Shown: positions 36,570-45,774 of the stretch, piece by piece
Layout of the letters: every line of letters begins with the position of its first letter
How positions within the stretch are numbered: the stretch's first letter is position 1
From: Flavobacteriales bacterium
Lineage (GTDB): Bacteria > Bacteroidota > Bacteroidia > Flavobacteriales_G > Salibacteraceae
Direction: 5' to 3'
Assembly: GCA_003499525.1 (NCBI GenBank)
Contig: DNTB01000076.1
Location: 1 to 64,000, forward strand
DNA: 64,000 bases
Position numbers and translations under genes: made by a program
The notes under the pieces: generated by a model
What the model saw: the letters and a program-made list of their open reading frames with translations, nothing else
What the model was told of the DNA's origin: nothing
Databases searched by the model: none

Positions 36570-36600
36570 CCCCCGGAAGTAAATTCCGGGGGTTTTTCTT
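36570..36600 (+). terminator. Strong intrinsic terminator after the 30041-36560 cluster
   Basis: CCCCCGGAA at 36570-36578 and TTCCGGGGG at 36584-36592 form a perfect 9-bp stem with a 5-base loop, followed by TTTTTCTT. The next gene begins only 11 bases after it, so the barrel gene is either driven by read-through or by a promoter within the terminator region. Confidence 0.9.
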
Positions 36601-36610
36601 CTCCCTCGAT

Positions 36611-38200
36611 ATGAAAAAATTAGGCCTGGTTCTTTTTGTTCTTTTCAGTTTCAGTGGATTTTCACAAAACACAATAGACACATTGGCACCCGATCCTTCT
36701 GTTTATTTCAATAAGGATATGCCAATAAAGCCAAATAAAGAGCTGCGTTTTATAGCGTATTTCTTCACTCAGGGAGTAACATCAAACTATTATCCTACCA
36801 ATACCTTTTTCCAGGGTCAGGTCATTGGTAGATTATTTGGAAGAAGTACAGCCCGAACTTCGGACACGCTTCGTACTTCTTTTGTAGAGCAGCGCTTTCT
36901 ACCTTTCTTTCTCTACACACCCAAGATTCTTGATGGCAAAGTCACACTTAGAGCATCGTTTGAAATAGACTGGACCTGGGGCGATGCATCCTATGGAGCG
37001 GGAGGAAATCAGGGAGCTGGTTTCAATGCCGATTTTGTTAACATTCAAACTCAAAACCTCGAAATAGAGATCATCCCCAAACTTGGTTGGGCCATAAATG
37101 TTGGCCTCATGCGCGGATTCGATACCCCTTATCATCCATACCGAACCACTTTTGACAGATTCCAACATTCAGGTTTCAGGCTCATGTATTGGGCTGGCGA
37201 TATGGCCGGAATTAATGTTAGAAGAGACTTTTCCAGAGGTAGTGTTGATGTAGGAATCTACAATTTATGGGAAAATAAAATTGAACTTCAGGACGATGTA
37301 TGGCTCGCCAAATTAATGGGGAATTATAAAATCAGCCCTCAGATTAATCTTGGTGGAGCAATTCATTTTATAGATGATCAGTCTTCCGGAGCTGGCGGAG
37401 CGTCCATACTCGGACAAGGCCCCAAGAGTCTTTTGACAGAATATACAGGTGCCTATAGGTTTAATTTTCCGGAGGAAGAATATAAGACACAGATAGCATG
37501 GCTAGGTACCTTCTTCGATTACAATACAGACTTTATATTCAGCAATCATCGTGTTTCCGGATTCTTTAACTATAACCTCGGCTCCATTACAGGTGAAGGA
37601 CGCACTATTGCAGATATAAGAGGTTTTGGTGCAAACCTTAGTTATGGATTCCGGTATGGAAAAACATCTGATGACGTAATCGGACTAGATTATATTTACA
37701 CTACAGGTGATGAGGATGGTCTTCAAGACGGCACCTATTCGGGAGTTATTACTGGAAATACATGGGGTGCACCGGGTAATTTACCCATCAGCACAGGTAA
37801 CACCATTTTATTTCCCTCAGGAAACGTTGTAAACAGGTATATGCCCTTGATTTCGGATATTGCAAACCTAGGTGTAGGCTTGAATTCTGCAACGCTAAGC
37901 ATTAAAAAAGCCGTGATCCCTCACAAGTTTATCCTTTCGGCCAATGGCTCTTTTGCCCGGTCCAATGCTGAATTGTCCAGAGGAGGATTCAACATGGGTT
38001 ATGAGGCAAACGGTGGGCTCATTTGGAAGATGAAAACCTTTTTGGAACTAGAGGTCAGAGGTGGCTATGTATGGCTTGGTGATTTTTATGACGCCCCCTA
38101 TGCCAATGGAGATTCGTTTTTACCTCCTGATGAGCGGTTGGGCACAAAACCCACAGATCCCTGGATGGCCTTTGCAGCACTTAAATGGTTAATGTTTTAA
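36611..38200 (+). CDS. Outer-membrane beta-barrel protein, unknown substrate
   Basis: 529 residues. Signal peptide (MKKLGLVLFVLFSFSGFSQ) then alternating hydrophobic strands rich in aromatic residues and turns, e.g. LRASFEIDWTWGDASYGAGG, LRDWGG-like spacing, ending ...PWMAFAALKWLMF with the terminal Phe expected of a BAM substrate. This is an outer-membrane porin-like barrel; I could not place it in a known porin family, although alginate-export-type barrels are similar in size. It lies between the acyl-CoA ligase cluster and a secreted hydrolase, which suggests a diffusion pore for the compound the cluster handles. Confidence 0.75.
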   Translation: MKKLGLVLFVLFSFSGFSQNTIDTLAPDPSVYFNKDMPIKPNKELRFIAYFFTQGVTSNYYPTNTFFQGQVIGRLFGRSTARTSDTLRTSFVEQRFLPFFLYTPKILDGKVTLRASFEIDWTWGDASYGAGGNQGAGFNADFVNIQTQNLEIEIIPKLGWAINVGLMRGFDTPYHPYRTTFDRFQHSGFRLMYWAGDMAGINVRRDFSRGSVDVGIYNLWENKIELQDDVWLAKLMGNYKISPQINLGGAIHFIDDQSSGAGGASILGQGPKSLLTEYTGAYRFNFPEEEYKTQIAWLGTFFDYNTDFIFSNHRVSGFFNYNLGSITGEGRTIADIRGFGANLSYGFRYGKTSDDVIGLDYIYTTGDEDGLQDGTYSGVITGNTWGAPGNLPISTGNTILFPSGNVVNRYMPLISDIANLGVGLNSATLSIKKAVIPHKFILSANGSFARSNAELSRGGFNMGYEANGGLIWKMKTFLELEVRGGYVWLGDFYDAPYANGDSFLPPDERLGTKPTDPWMAFAALKWLMF

Positions 38201-38210
38201 TAGTCGACCC

Positions 38211-39179
38211 ATGAAACGAATTACATTCTACATTTTGTTCGCTTTATTTCTGGGTCAGGCAACAGCCCAAAGTACATATAGCAACCTTCAAAGAGTTTCC
38301 TCTTTTCAAGAACTCAATTATCCTTTTGAAACCAGTTTTGCCGAACTCAGTAATGATATTTCAATAGCTTATTTTGACGAAGGCAATCAATCTGGCAAAG
38401 AAGCAATTATCTTCATCCATGGACTTGGAAGCTATGCTCCTGCATGGAAGAATAACATTAGTGAGCTATCAAAGAAATATCGATGCATTGCTATTGATCT
38501 GCCTGGTTATGGTAAATCGAGTAAAGACGATTATCCTGTTACCTTGTCCTATTACGCGGCCATAGTTTCGGAATTTGCTCAATCACTTGGAATAGATCAC
38601 TACCATCTTGCAGGCCATTCGATGGGTGCACAAATCTCTATGGTCACGGCCTTGACCTATCCAGAACAGGTCAAATCCCTCATCCTGGTCTCTCCTGCGG
38701 GAATTGAAACCTTTACCGAAGGGGAAAAGGAATGGTTCAGAACAGCAATTACGGCTAAAAATGTAATGCTTACACCCTTGGATCAAATCGAGAAAAACAT
38801 CGGGCACAATTTCTACAAAATGCCCAAAGATGCGCGGTTCATGATCAGTGATAGATATGCCATGACGGGAGCTGGAGATGAATTCCTATGGTATTGCAAC
38901 GTGATTCCAAAATGTGTTTCGGCGATGGTAAATGAACCTGTAATTCGTGATTTACCAAAAATAAAACAGCCAACCTTAATTGTAATGGGTGAAGCAGATC
39001 AGCTCATTCCAAATCGATATTTGCACGGAAAATCGACCGAAAGCATTGCCAATAAAGGAGGTGAACTGATTCCGAATTCTGAAGTATTAATGGTCAAAAA
39101 AGCCGGTCATTTTGTGATGTTCGAAAAACCCGGAGAAGTGAATAACTACATGATGACTTTTCTGGAAAAAGTCAACTAA
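38211..39179 (+). CDS. Secreted alpha/beta hydrolase
   Basis: 322 residues with a signal peptide (MKRITFYILFALFLGQATAQ), so periplasmic or outside. The triad is visible: oxyanion HGLGSY, Ser in AGHSMGAQIS, Asp in GEADQLIPN, His in KAGHFVMFEKP. It may split an ester, lactone or amide before uptake. It follows the outer-membrane barrel by 10 bases on the same strand, and a second, cytoplasmic hydrolase (31770) lies in the same cluster, giving a possible outside/inside division of labour. Confidence 0.85.
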   Translation: MKRITFYILFALFLGQATAQSTYSNLQRVSSFQELNYPFETSFAELSNDISIAYFDEGNQSGKEAIIFIHGLGSYAPAWKNNISELSKKYRCIAIDLPGYGKSSKDDYPVTLSYYAAIVSEFAQSLGIDHYHLAGHSMGAQISMVTALTYPEQVKSLILVSPAGIETFTEGEKEWFRTAITAKNVMLTPLDQIEKNIGHNFYKMPKDARFMISDRYAMTGAGDEFLWYCNVIPKCVSAMVNEPVIRDLPKIKQPTLIVMGEADQLIPNRYLHGKSTESIANKGGELIPNSEVLMVKKAGHFVMFEKPGEVNNYMMTFLEKVN

Positions 39180-39220
39180 GTGGTTAAAAGGTGAACCGAA
39201 TGAATTTCTAACTTCGCTCA

Positions 39221-40567
39221 ATGCGAAAACGGCTGAAGGTATTTCAATCCTTTGTAGACAGCCTGTTCCCCTCAGAGATTGAGCTCCTGAATTCAAACCA
39301 TCAATTCAAGGATCCAGAAATAATTTCACTAATATCTGACCTGAGAAGGAAGGAAAAGAACAAAGAACCATCAGAGTTTAACACTTCCCTCGATCCGCGC
39401 AAGTACTCCAAGGTTATCTCTAAATCTAAATCCCTATTGGACAAGTTTGATGTAGACAAGTACTTCGACTGGATCAACCGCATGCACAGCTGTATCATTA
39501 CCGATCATATTTCCCCGGAAGACGAACGTCTAATTCTCAAAGAGATTGAGGGTTTTAGCATCTCTGGATTTCACAGTTTGAGCTTTTATGACATGATCCA
39601 GTCTTACGAAAATCATTTGCTTATGAGAGACCGTAAAAAAGACCTGAAGGATGTAGAAGTGTTTCTTGAAAATTATTCTGAACCCATCGAAATTGAAAAA
39701 AAAAGAGCTGATCGTTTGAAGCAAATTACCAAAATGATCTCAAACAATTCGATCGGGTTACAGATGAGCGATCTCGATTGGCTCCGAAAGCTATTAAAGG
39801 ATGATCAAGCCTCTCAGAAAAACCGTTACTACGCCTGGCTGGCCTTTAACATGCATTTCATCAACAACAAATCCGGTAATGAACTCCTGAAACCCCTGAC
39901 CTATGTTGAATCCTTAATAGAATCAGGAAAATTCTATTCACGAAGAATTCTATCAAACTTTTATGCAAATAAACTGCTGATTTTTAGGTATTTAAATAGA
40001 TGGGAAGAGGCTTGTGAAGCCGGAGGTCTTTCGCTGAAATATGAAACCATTGATCACCTGTACTATATCAATAACTACTGCAGTACACTAATTCATTTAG
40101 ACCAGCACGAACGGGCCGCAGAGTTGCTTAGAAGCAATGAAATGCATTTCAACAATACCCGAAATATTGCTCAAAAAGTAATATACCTGGCCCATCTTAT
40201 TCGGTGTGAATTGCAAACACAAGTCCGACCGTCAACGGTTCGAATGTGTCGCGAGCTGACGGAAAATCTGAGAATTAAAGTTTTCGAATATCAATGGCAC
40301 TATTTTTTTCGGTTTTACTTACTCTTCCTATATAAGAGTGAGCAAAGTGGGGCAGTGATAAGGTTGAATAAAAGACTTCAACTCGAGTCGAGAGAAACGG
40401 CCGAAAAATACCTCCCGTACATAGCTTCTATCGTCCAAACCACATTATTCTTAACCCTGGGAATATCACAGGAGCTATACAACCGGAGACGCGATGAATG
40501 GGAGCAAAAAAGCGAAGATTTAAACTTTAGAAACCACCTTTTAGAGATTGGAGTAGCATCGTTCTAA
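39221..40567 (+). CDS. Cytoplasmic helical protein of unknown function
   Basis: 448 residues, no signal peptide. Helix-rich, with stretches that look like degenerate TPR pairs (about 200-380, e.g. LNRWEEACEAGGLSLKYETIDHLYYINNYCSTLIHLDQHERAAELLRSNE). I do not recognise a family. It ends 6 bases before the convergent aspartate kinase gene. A TAACTTCG box with weak spacing lies about 15 bases before the ATG. It may belong to a lineage-specific group of regulators or scaffolds. Confidence 0.6.
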   Translation: MRKRLKVFQSFVDSLFPSEIELLNSNHQFKDPEIISLISDLRRKEKNKEPSEFNTSLDPRKYSKVISKSKSLLDKFDVDKYFDWINRMHSCIITDHISPEDERLILKEIEGFSISGFHSLSFYDMIQSYENHLLMRDRKKDLKDVEVFLENYSEPIEIEKKRADRLKQITKMISNNSIGLQMSDLDWLRKLLKDDQASQKNRYYAWLAFNMHFINNKSGNELLKPLTYVESLIESGKFYSRRILSNFYANKLLIFRYLNRWEEACEAGGLSLKYETIDHLYYINNYCSTLIHLDQHERAAELLRSNEMHFNNTRNIAQKVIYLAHLIRCELQTQVRPSTVRMCRELTENLRIKVFEYQWHYFFRFYLLFLYKSEQSGAVIRLNKRLQLESRETAEKYLPYIASIVQTTLFLTLGISQELYNRRRDEWEQKSEDLNFRNHLLEIGVASF

Positions 40568-40573
40568 AGCAGC

Positions 40574-41827
40574 CTATATGTAAAGTGCACGATACGTTTG
40601 TCTCGTTCGCTGTTCCATCAGAATCTGTTTACCCGCCAATAGCTTATCCATGATGAAATTATTGTAATGCCGGATCGTCAAAAGTTCAAGGTTTTGGTTC
40701 GTTTTGACTTCGTAACTTTTACTTAACTCTTCGAGTAGGGCACCTAATCGTCCATTCGCATTATGAACGGCTACGGAAAAATGGATCGCGGAGTTCTGCA
40801 TGATATCGATTTTAACCTGATGTCGGGCAAAAACAGAGAATATATGCTTTAAATGATCTTCGACAATAAAGGCATAATCCCTGGTGGCAATGGTGATCAG
40901 GTATTGGCCAGTTTGCACGATATACAGTGGATAATCAACCCGCTTTACTTTCTTGGATCCAATACGTGTTCCCGTATCATTAGGATTCTTAAAGGATTTT
41001 ACACAAAGTTCAATGTCCTTATCCTGTAGTGGCTGAATCGTTCTAGGGTGAATGATTGATGCTCCATAATAAGCCAGTTCGATAGCTTCTTCAAATGAAA
41101 CATAATCGAGCTTAACCACATCGTCGAAATATTTCGGGTCGGCGTTGAAAACACCAGCCACGTCTTTCCAGATGGTCAGCTGCTCGGCTTGGAGTACATG
41201 GGCCAGGATAGCGGCTGAATAGTCCGATCCTTCCCTACCCAAAGTAGTGGTATGTCCTTCATTTGATGCCGCAATAAACCCCTGGGTAACAATACATTGG
41301 TGTACTTTCAGTGCTTCATCAATACGCTTGCATTTTTCTTCCGTTTGCTTCCATTGTACAGCCCCTTCGCGATGTTTATTGTCGGTTTCAATAAGCTGCC
41401 GGGCATCCATCCACAGGCTGTGTATTCCCTGTTGAGACAGGTATGCTTCGATGATAAGTGTGCTCAACAGCTCTCCTAGAGATACCACAGTATCATAGAG
41501 AGCATACTCATCATAAGCCTTTTCATTCAGGTGCCGTTGCACTTCTTTCTTCTGAGTTTCAATGGCAACTGTGAGTTCTTGAGGTATTCGCTCGAACAAC
41601 TCATCTACCACACTTAAGTGAAAGTGTAAAATGGAATCCAGCTTTTCCGTGAAATTTCGCCCTTTACTGCGCAAATGAAGAACTTCCTCCAGGGCATTGG
41701 TCGTTTTTCCCATTGCAGATACAACCATGATTAGTTTATCCGGAACTTCCCTTGCAATTATTCCATGAAGGTTACGAATTCCATCAGCATCCTTAACAGA
41801 GGCTCCCCCAAACTTAAAAACTCGCAT
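40574..41827 (-). CDS. lysC: Aspartate kinase, monofunctional
   Basis: 417 residues. The kinase domain begins RVFKFGGASVKDADGIRNL (the KFGG.S signature) and includes GFIAASNEGHTTTLGREGSDYSAAILA and PIKVFKS-like lines; a short ACT-like tail (about 310-417) provides feedback binding. The enzyme phosphorylates aspartate, the first step to lysine, threonine and methionine. The gene is single and convergent with the unknown gene at 39221. The start is ATG 41827; no homoserine dehydrogenase is fused. Confidence 0.88.
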   Translation of the reverse strand: MRVFKFGGASVKDADGIRNLHGIIAREVPDKLIMVVSAMGKTTNALEEVLHLRSKGRNFTEKLDSILHFHLSVVDELFERIPQELTVAIETQKKEVQRHLNEKAYDEYALYDTVVSLGELLSTLIIEAYLSQQGIHSLWMDARQLIETDNKHREGAVQWKQTEEKCKRIDEALKVHQCIVTQGFIAASNEGHTTTLGREGSDYSAAILAHVLQAEQLTIWKDVAGVFNADPKYFDDVVKLDYVSFEEAIELAYYGASIIHPRTIQPLQDKDIELCVKSFKNPNDTGTRIGSKKVKRVDYPLYIVQTGQYLITIATRDYAFIVEDHLKHIFSVFARHQVKIDIMQNSAIHFSVAVHNANGRLGALLEELSKSYEVKTNQNLELLTIRHYNNFIMDKLLAGKQILMEQRTRQTYRALYI

Positions 41828-41937
41828 CTGCCAAAGGTAGAATGGACGAGAATTATTAATCGACTATAAAAGCATCATTTATAAACAGCTCTTAAAGGGC
41901 GGAAACTGATTATAGTCATCAAATTCGAGGGGATATG

Positions 41938-41981
41938 TGACAGTAGTATGACATACTAATCTGCTGTCAAATGTTCTTTTG
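41938..41981 (+). promoter_or_regulatory. Palindromic operator and -7 box of the iron operon
   Basis: TAGTATG-A-CATACTA (41944-41958) is a perfect 7-bp inverted repeat with one-base spacer, bracketed by TGACAG (41938-41943) and CTGTCA (41964-41969). Just downstream is TTCTTTTG at 41974-41981, one mismatch from the -7 consensus TAnnTTTG, and the ATG of the HmuY-like gene lies 24 bases later. No -33 TTG is found at N19; the palindrome sits there instead. This is the layout of a site for an iron-responsive or other dimeric regulator, identity unknown. Confidence 0.55.
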
Positions 41982-42004
41982 AATCGCTTTCTTAAAACCA
42001 ACAT

Positions 42005-43249
42005 ATGAATAAACTAATACTCTCAATCACACTTTTATCCTACGCTTATTTTTCTGTCGGTCAGGTTATTAACGGAACTGCTGATATGGGTGCCGGGTAT
42101 GCCAATGATGTTTATTACAGTTTAACCGATGGAGTGGTACAAACCTCTTCCAATGAAAACTGGGATTTGGCCTTTAGCATTCCCACTATTTCAGGAGAGA
42201 TTCGTATTAACGATGGCCGTGGAGCAAAGCTTTACCTCTACCCCCATGACGATATCAACGGATGGGCGACTGTTGATACTGCTGGGTTAAATGAATGGAA
42301 TCCTTTGTACAACAGCGATGAAATGTGGGAATCTACGGCGTTCAATCAGTATATGGCAGACATCCTTGATCAGGGTTGGGGAATTTACAATACTATTACT
42401 CACAACGTCCTGGGAGACAGCATATACATTCTCGAAACCATTGATGGAAATTATAAGAAGCTCTATATAAACGATTTGAACACAACAAGCGGAATTTACA
42501 CCTTCGTTTATGCGGATGTAGACGGTTCAAATGAAAAGACGGCTACTCTTGATAAGGCCAGTTTCGCTGGAAAGCAGTATGGTTATTTTTCCTTCGTAAC
42601 AGATAGTGTTGTAGACCGCGATGCTCCTATGGGAAGCTGGGATTTGCTTTTTACCAAATACCTCTCAAGAGTTTATAATCAAGTTGAAAATCAAATAGTT
42701 ACTGGTGTTCTTACCAGCGGATTCAGCGGAAACGCCAAGGCAGAAAACGTTGACATCTCTCAAAATAATTGGTGGAATTACTCCTATGACAGTACGATCA
42801 ATCTCATTGGATATGAATGGAAATACCTGAATTATCAGACCTTTCAATGGGAATTGACCGATAGCCTTTGCTACTTTACTACAGACACCAACGGGGCCGT
42901 ATTCAAACTGATTTTCACGGGATTTGAAGGAACGAGCACCGGTATTATCAATTTCACACTTGAGCAGCTTGGACAACTATCTGTTGAGGATGTAGATCTC
43001 GGGATTGAAGAATTAAAGATTTTCCCAAATCCGGCGCGCGATCAAATAACCGTTGAACTCAAAGGAGAGAACATCAGAAACAATATGGAAGTCCAAATAA
43101 TGAACCTTTCCGGGCAAGTTGTACGGACTGAACGCATCGACAACCTGCATTTTCACCAAACCCATGTCGGAAATCTGGAACCTGGGGTTTACCTCATTTC
43201 CATTGGCAACGAAGACGATAAAGTGGTTCAGAAAATCATTGTGCAATAG
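42005..43249 (+). CDS. HmuY-like haem-binding protein with T9SS sorting domain
   Basis: 414 residues. Signal peptide (MNKLILSITLLSYAYFSVGQ), then an HmuY-like region: VYYSLTDGVV..SSNENWDLAFSIP and later YEWKYLNYQTFQWELTD, the W-D-L-A-F and aromatic-pair pattern of that family. From about residue 335 a type IX sorting domain follows (FPNPARDQITVEL, IMNLSGQVVR, LEPGVYLISI, VVQKIIVQ), so it is exported to the surface. HmuY takes haem from host or environmental proteins and passes it to a TonB receptor. It begins an operon whose next gene is such a receptor. Confidence 0.8.
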   Translation: MNKLILSITLLSYAYFSVGQVINGTADMGAGYANDVYYSLTDGVVQTSSNENWDLAFSIPTISGEIRINDGRGAKLYLYPHDDINGWATVDTAGLNEWNPLYNSDEMWESTAFNQYMADILDQGWGIYNTITHNVLGDSIYILETIDGNYKKLYINDLNTTSGIYTFVYADVDGSNEKTATLDKASFAGKQYGYFSFVTDSVVDRDAPMGSWDLLFTKYLSRVYNQVENQIVTGVLTSGFSGNAKAENVDISQNNWWNYSYDSTINLIGYEWKYLNYQTFQWELTDSLCYFTTDTNGAVFKLIFTGFEGTSTGIINFTLEQLGQLSVEDVDLGIEELKIFPNPARDQITVELKGENIRNNMEVQIMNLSGQVVRTERIDNLHFHQTHVGNLEPGVYLISIGNEDDKVVQKIIVQ

Positions 43250-45519
43250 TGAGTCGGAAACGATCTCAGAAAAAAGCAATCCTGAAAGGAGCTCCAGTCA
43301 TTTGGATGCTCCTTTTTATTCTTTACACTTCTTTTTCTTTTGCACAAACGACCTCCATTGAAATCAGCGAAAAATCTTCCGGAAACTCACTACCCGGAGC
43401 TCACGTAGTACCCGCTCAGAGCGGTAGCAAATGGTTTTTTCTTTCAGATATTCATGGGATGATTACCATTCCGGACACCTTGTTCAAATCTGGAAGTATC
43501 GAGGTCAAAATCAGCTTTGTCGGGTTCGAACCTCAGGTTATAACTGTTCATAAAGGGGATAACCTAAAAGTTTCACTCATTGAGGATATGACCCTTTTGG
43601 ACCAGGTCGTGGTGACCGGCCTGCTGTCTCCTGAAAATGCATCGAATGCGATGCACAAAGTGAGCGTAATTGAACGAAAAAAAATAGATCAGCTAGCCGC
43701 TGTTACCGTAGACCAGGTACTCCTGCGCGAAACCAATATTCAATTTTCAAGAGATCCTATTCTCGGCAGCAACATCTTCATCCAGGGGCTAAGCGGTCAA
43801 AATGTGAAAATATTGATGGATGGTGTACCCGTTGTCGGCCGATTGAATGGTTATGTGGATTTAAGCCAAATCAATCTTAACAATGTAGAGCGAATTGAGG
43901 TTGTAGAAGGACCCCTATCGGTAGCCTATGGAAGCAATGCACTGGCCGGAACGATTAACATAATTACCAAAAAGAAGACTGATCCCAAACCAGAATTTGG
44001 TGCGAGCTTCTTGGTGGAGAATATCGGTACATTCAATGCAGGTGCCAATGCTGCGATGGGTATTGGTAAAAATCGATTTTCCATCAATCTCAACAGAAAC
44101 TATTTTGATGGATGGAATCCAGGAGACCCCACCTTTGGAAATCCTGAACCCCATGCCGACAGCAGCAGGTTCAAACAGTTCAAACCCCGGGAACAGCTCA
44201 ATGGTGAAATCCAATGGAGCAGAACATTTAATAGAACCACTGTAACATTAAGAAGTCATATTTTCAATGAAAACATCACTCATCGTGGATACCCCCGAGG
44301 TTATTATCAGGAAGATGCCTTTGACTATGGTTTCCGCACAACAAGGTTTGACAACTCATTGAATATCCATTCATTAATAGGGGAAAACACCTGGGAAACC
44401 ATTCTGGCGTACAACCTTTTTACCCGAAAAAAGGACTATTACCTGGTGGATTTAACCGGGGTGGAATACACCGAAATACCCTCAGAACAGGACACTACCA
44501 ACATCGACTATTTCATGTTACGAAGCACCTTTGTTGGACAGCCAAGTAGTCCCAAATGGAGATATAGAGTCGGTATAGACATCAATCATGAAACACTCTC
44601 CGGACAACGAATTGAAAACAAATCACAGGCTATAGGGGACTATGCCGTCTATGGAAACATAGAGTTCATGCCCATACCAGAAATAACCATACAACCGGGA
44701 CTGAGGTATGCTTACAACACCTCTTTTGATGCCCCGGCGGTGCCATCACTACTTGTTAAATACCGCATCTCTAACCCGTGGCAAATTCGTCTGAACGTGG
44801 CAACAGGATTTCGTGCTCCTTCTGTAAAAGAACTCTATCTCGACTTTGTAGACATCAATCATGATATACAGGGAAATACAGATTTAGGGCCCGAAAACTC
44901 TATTCATTTAAGCGCTAACGTAAACTACACCCGATTAAATAGAGGGAGGTTGTTGAAGGCTTCGGCTAATGTTTATTTCAACGATATCCGCAATAAGATT
45001 GAATTGGTTCAGGTCAGTGAGTCCAATTCACTTCTCTATCAGTATGAGAATATTGCGCGCTCGCGCACATCGGGCGTTTCTGTTGAACTCCGATATACCA
45101 TTGGACACTGGAGCATTCAACCCGCATTCACATACTTTGGAATTCGCAATCAGCTTGATGAAACAAATGATTTTTCTGAATGGATATTCAGCCCTCAGGC
45201 TACATTTAATGTAACCTATGACTGGCAAAAAGCCGATATTCAAATTGGCAGTTACATGAAATATACCGGGGAGGTTCCTCAAATTACCATTAGCGAGGAC
45301 GATTTACAACAAGCTTCGATTTCGGATTATACTATTTGGGATCTTACAGCCACCAAGTTTTTCTGGAACAAAAGGATTTCATTAGCATTGGGCGCAAGAA
45401 ACATTCTAAATGTTATTGACGTGCCCTCAGCATCAAGTGGTGGCGCTCATTCAGGAGGAGGATCAATCAGCATTGCTCCCGGACGGGTTTATTTCGTTAA
45501 AATTGGATTGCAATTCTGA
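43249..45519 (+). CDS. TonB-dependent outer-membrane receptor (HmuR/siderophore type)
   Basis: 756 residues from GTG 43249, which shares G with the previous stop (TAGTG). Signal peptide, then a CarboxypepD-regulatory-like domain (about 35-110, ISEKSSGNSLPGAHVVP), plug domain with VDQVLLRETNIQFSRDPILGSNIFIQGLSGQNVKILMDGVPV, and a 22-strand barrel (NVATGFRAPSVKELYLDFVDINHDIQGNTDLGPENS, final F). It imports haem or an iron chelate with energy from TonB-ExbBD. It is the partner of the HmuY-like protein before it and feeds FeoAB after it (stop overlaps feoA ATG). Confidence 0.88.
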   Translation: MSRKRSQKKAILKGAPVIWMLLFILYTSFSFAQTTSIEISEKSSGNSLPGAHVVPAQSGSKWFFLSDIHGMITIPDTLFKSGSIEVKISFVGFEPQVITVHKGDNLKVSLIEDMTLLDQVVVTGLLSPENASNAMHKVSVIERKKIDQLAAVTVDQVLLRETNIQFSRDPILGSNIFIQGLSGQNVKILMDGVPVVGRLNGYVDLSQINLNNVERIEVVEGPLSVAYGSNALAGTINIITKKKTDPKPEFGASFLVENIGTFNAGANAAMGIGKNRFSINLNRNYFDGWNPGDPTFGNPEPHADSSRFKQFKPREQLNGEIQWSRTFNRTTVTLRSHIFNENITHRGYPRGYYQEDAFDYGFRTTRFDNSLNIHSLIGENTWETILAYNLFTRKKDYYLVDLTGVEYTEIPSEQDTTNIDYFMLRSTFVGQPSSPKWRYRVGIDINHETLSGQRIENKSQAIGDYAVYGNIEFMPIPEITIQPGLRYAYNTSFDAPAVPSLLVKYRISNPWQIRLNVATGFRAPSVKELYLDFVDINHDIQGNTDLGPENSIHLSANVNYTRLNRGRLLKASANVYFNDIRNKIELVQVSESNSLLYQYENIARSRTSGVSVELRYTIGHWSIQPAFTYFGIRNQLDETNDFSEWIFSPQATFNVTYDWQKADIQIGSYMKYTGEVPQITISEDDLQQASISDYTIWDLTATKFFWNKRISLALGARNILNVIDVPSASSGGAHSGGGSISIAPGRVYFVKIGLQF

Positions 45520-45773
45520 TGAGCACAGAGATCAATAAAGAAGAATATTTCGTCCGTACGGCAGATCAGCTTGAGAAAGGAGAAAAAAACCGAATTCAGG
45601 GTTTCACCTCAGAAGGCTTATCCTCCAAATTTCTGGAGCTTGGAATTCTTCCGGAGAATCCCATTGCGCTGGTCCGATACGGACCTGGCAGAAACACCAT
45701 GTATCTAAAAGTTAACGGACACTATTACGCCATCCGAAAAGAGGAGGCGGCACAAATCATCCTTAAATTTTGA
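45519..45773 (+). CDS. feoA: Ferrous iron transport protein A
   Basis: 84 residues. The SH3-like FeoA fold is suggested by IQGFTSEGLSSKFLELGILPENPIALVRYGPGRNTMYLKVNGHYYAIRKEEAAQIIL, with the G..LG..PG...V.R..P pattern. It is thought to assist FeoB at the membrane. ATG overlaps the receptor stop (TGATGAG), and FeoB follows after one base. Confidence 0.9.
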   Translation: MSTEINKEEYFVRTADQLEKGEKNRIQGFTSEGLSSKFLELGILPENPIALVRYGPGRNTMYLKVNGHYYAIRKEEAAQIILKF

Positions 45774-45774
45774 G

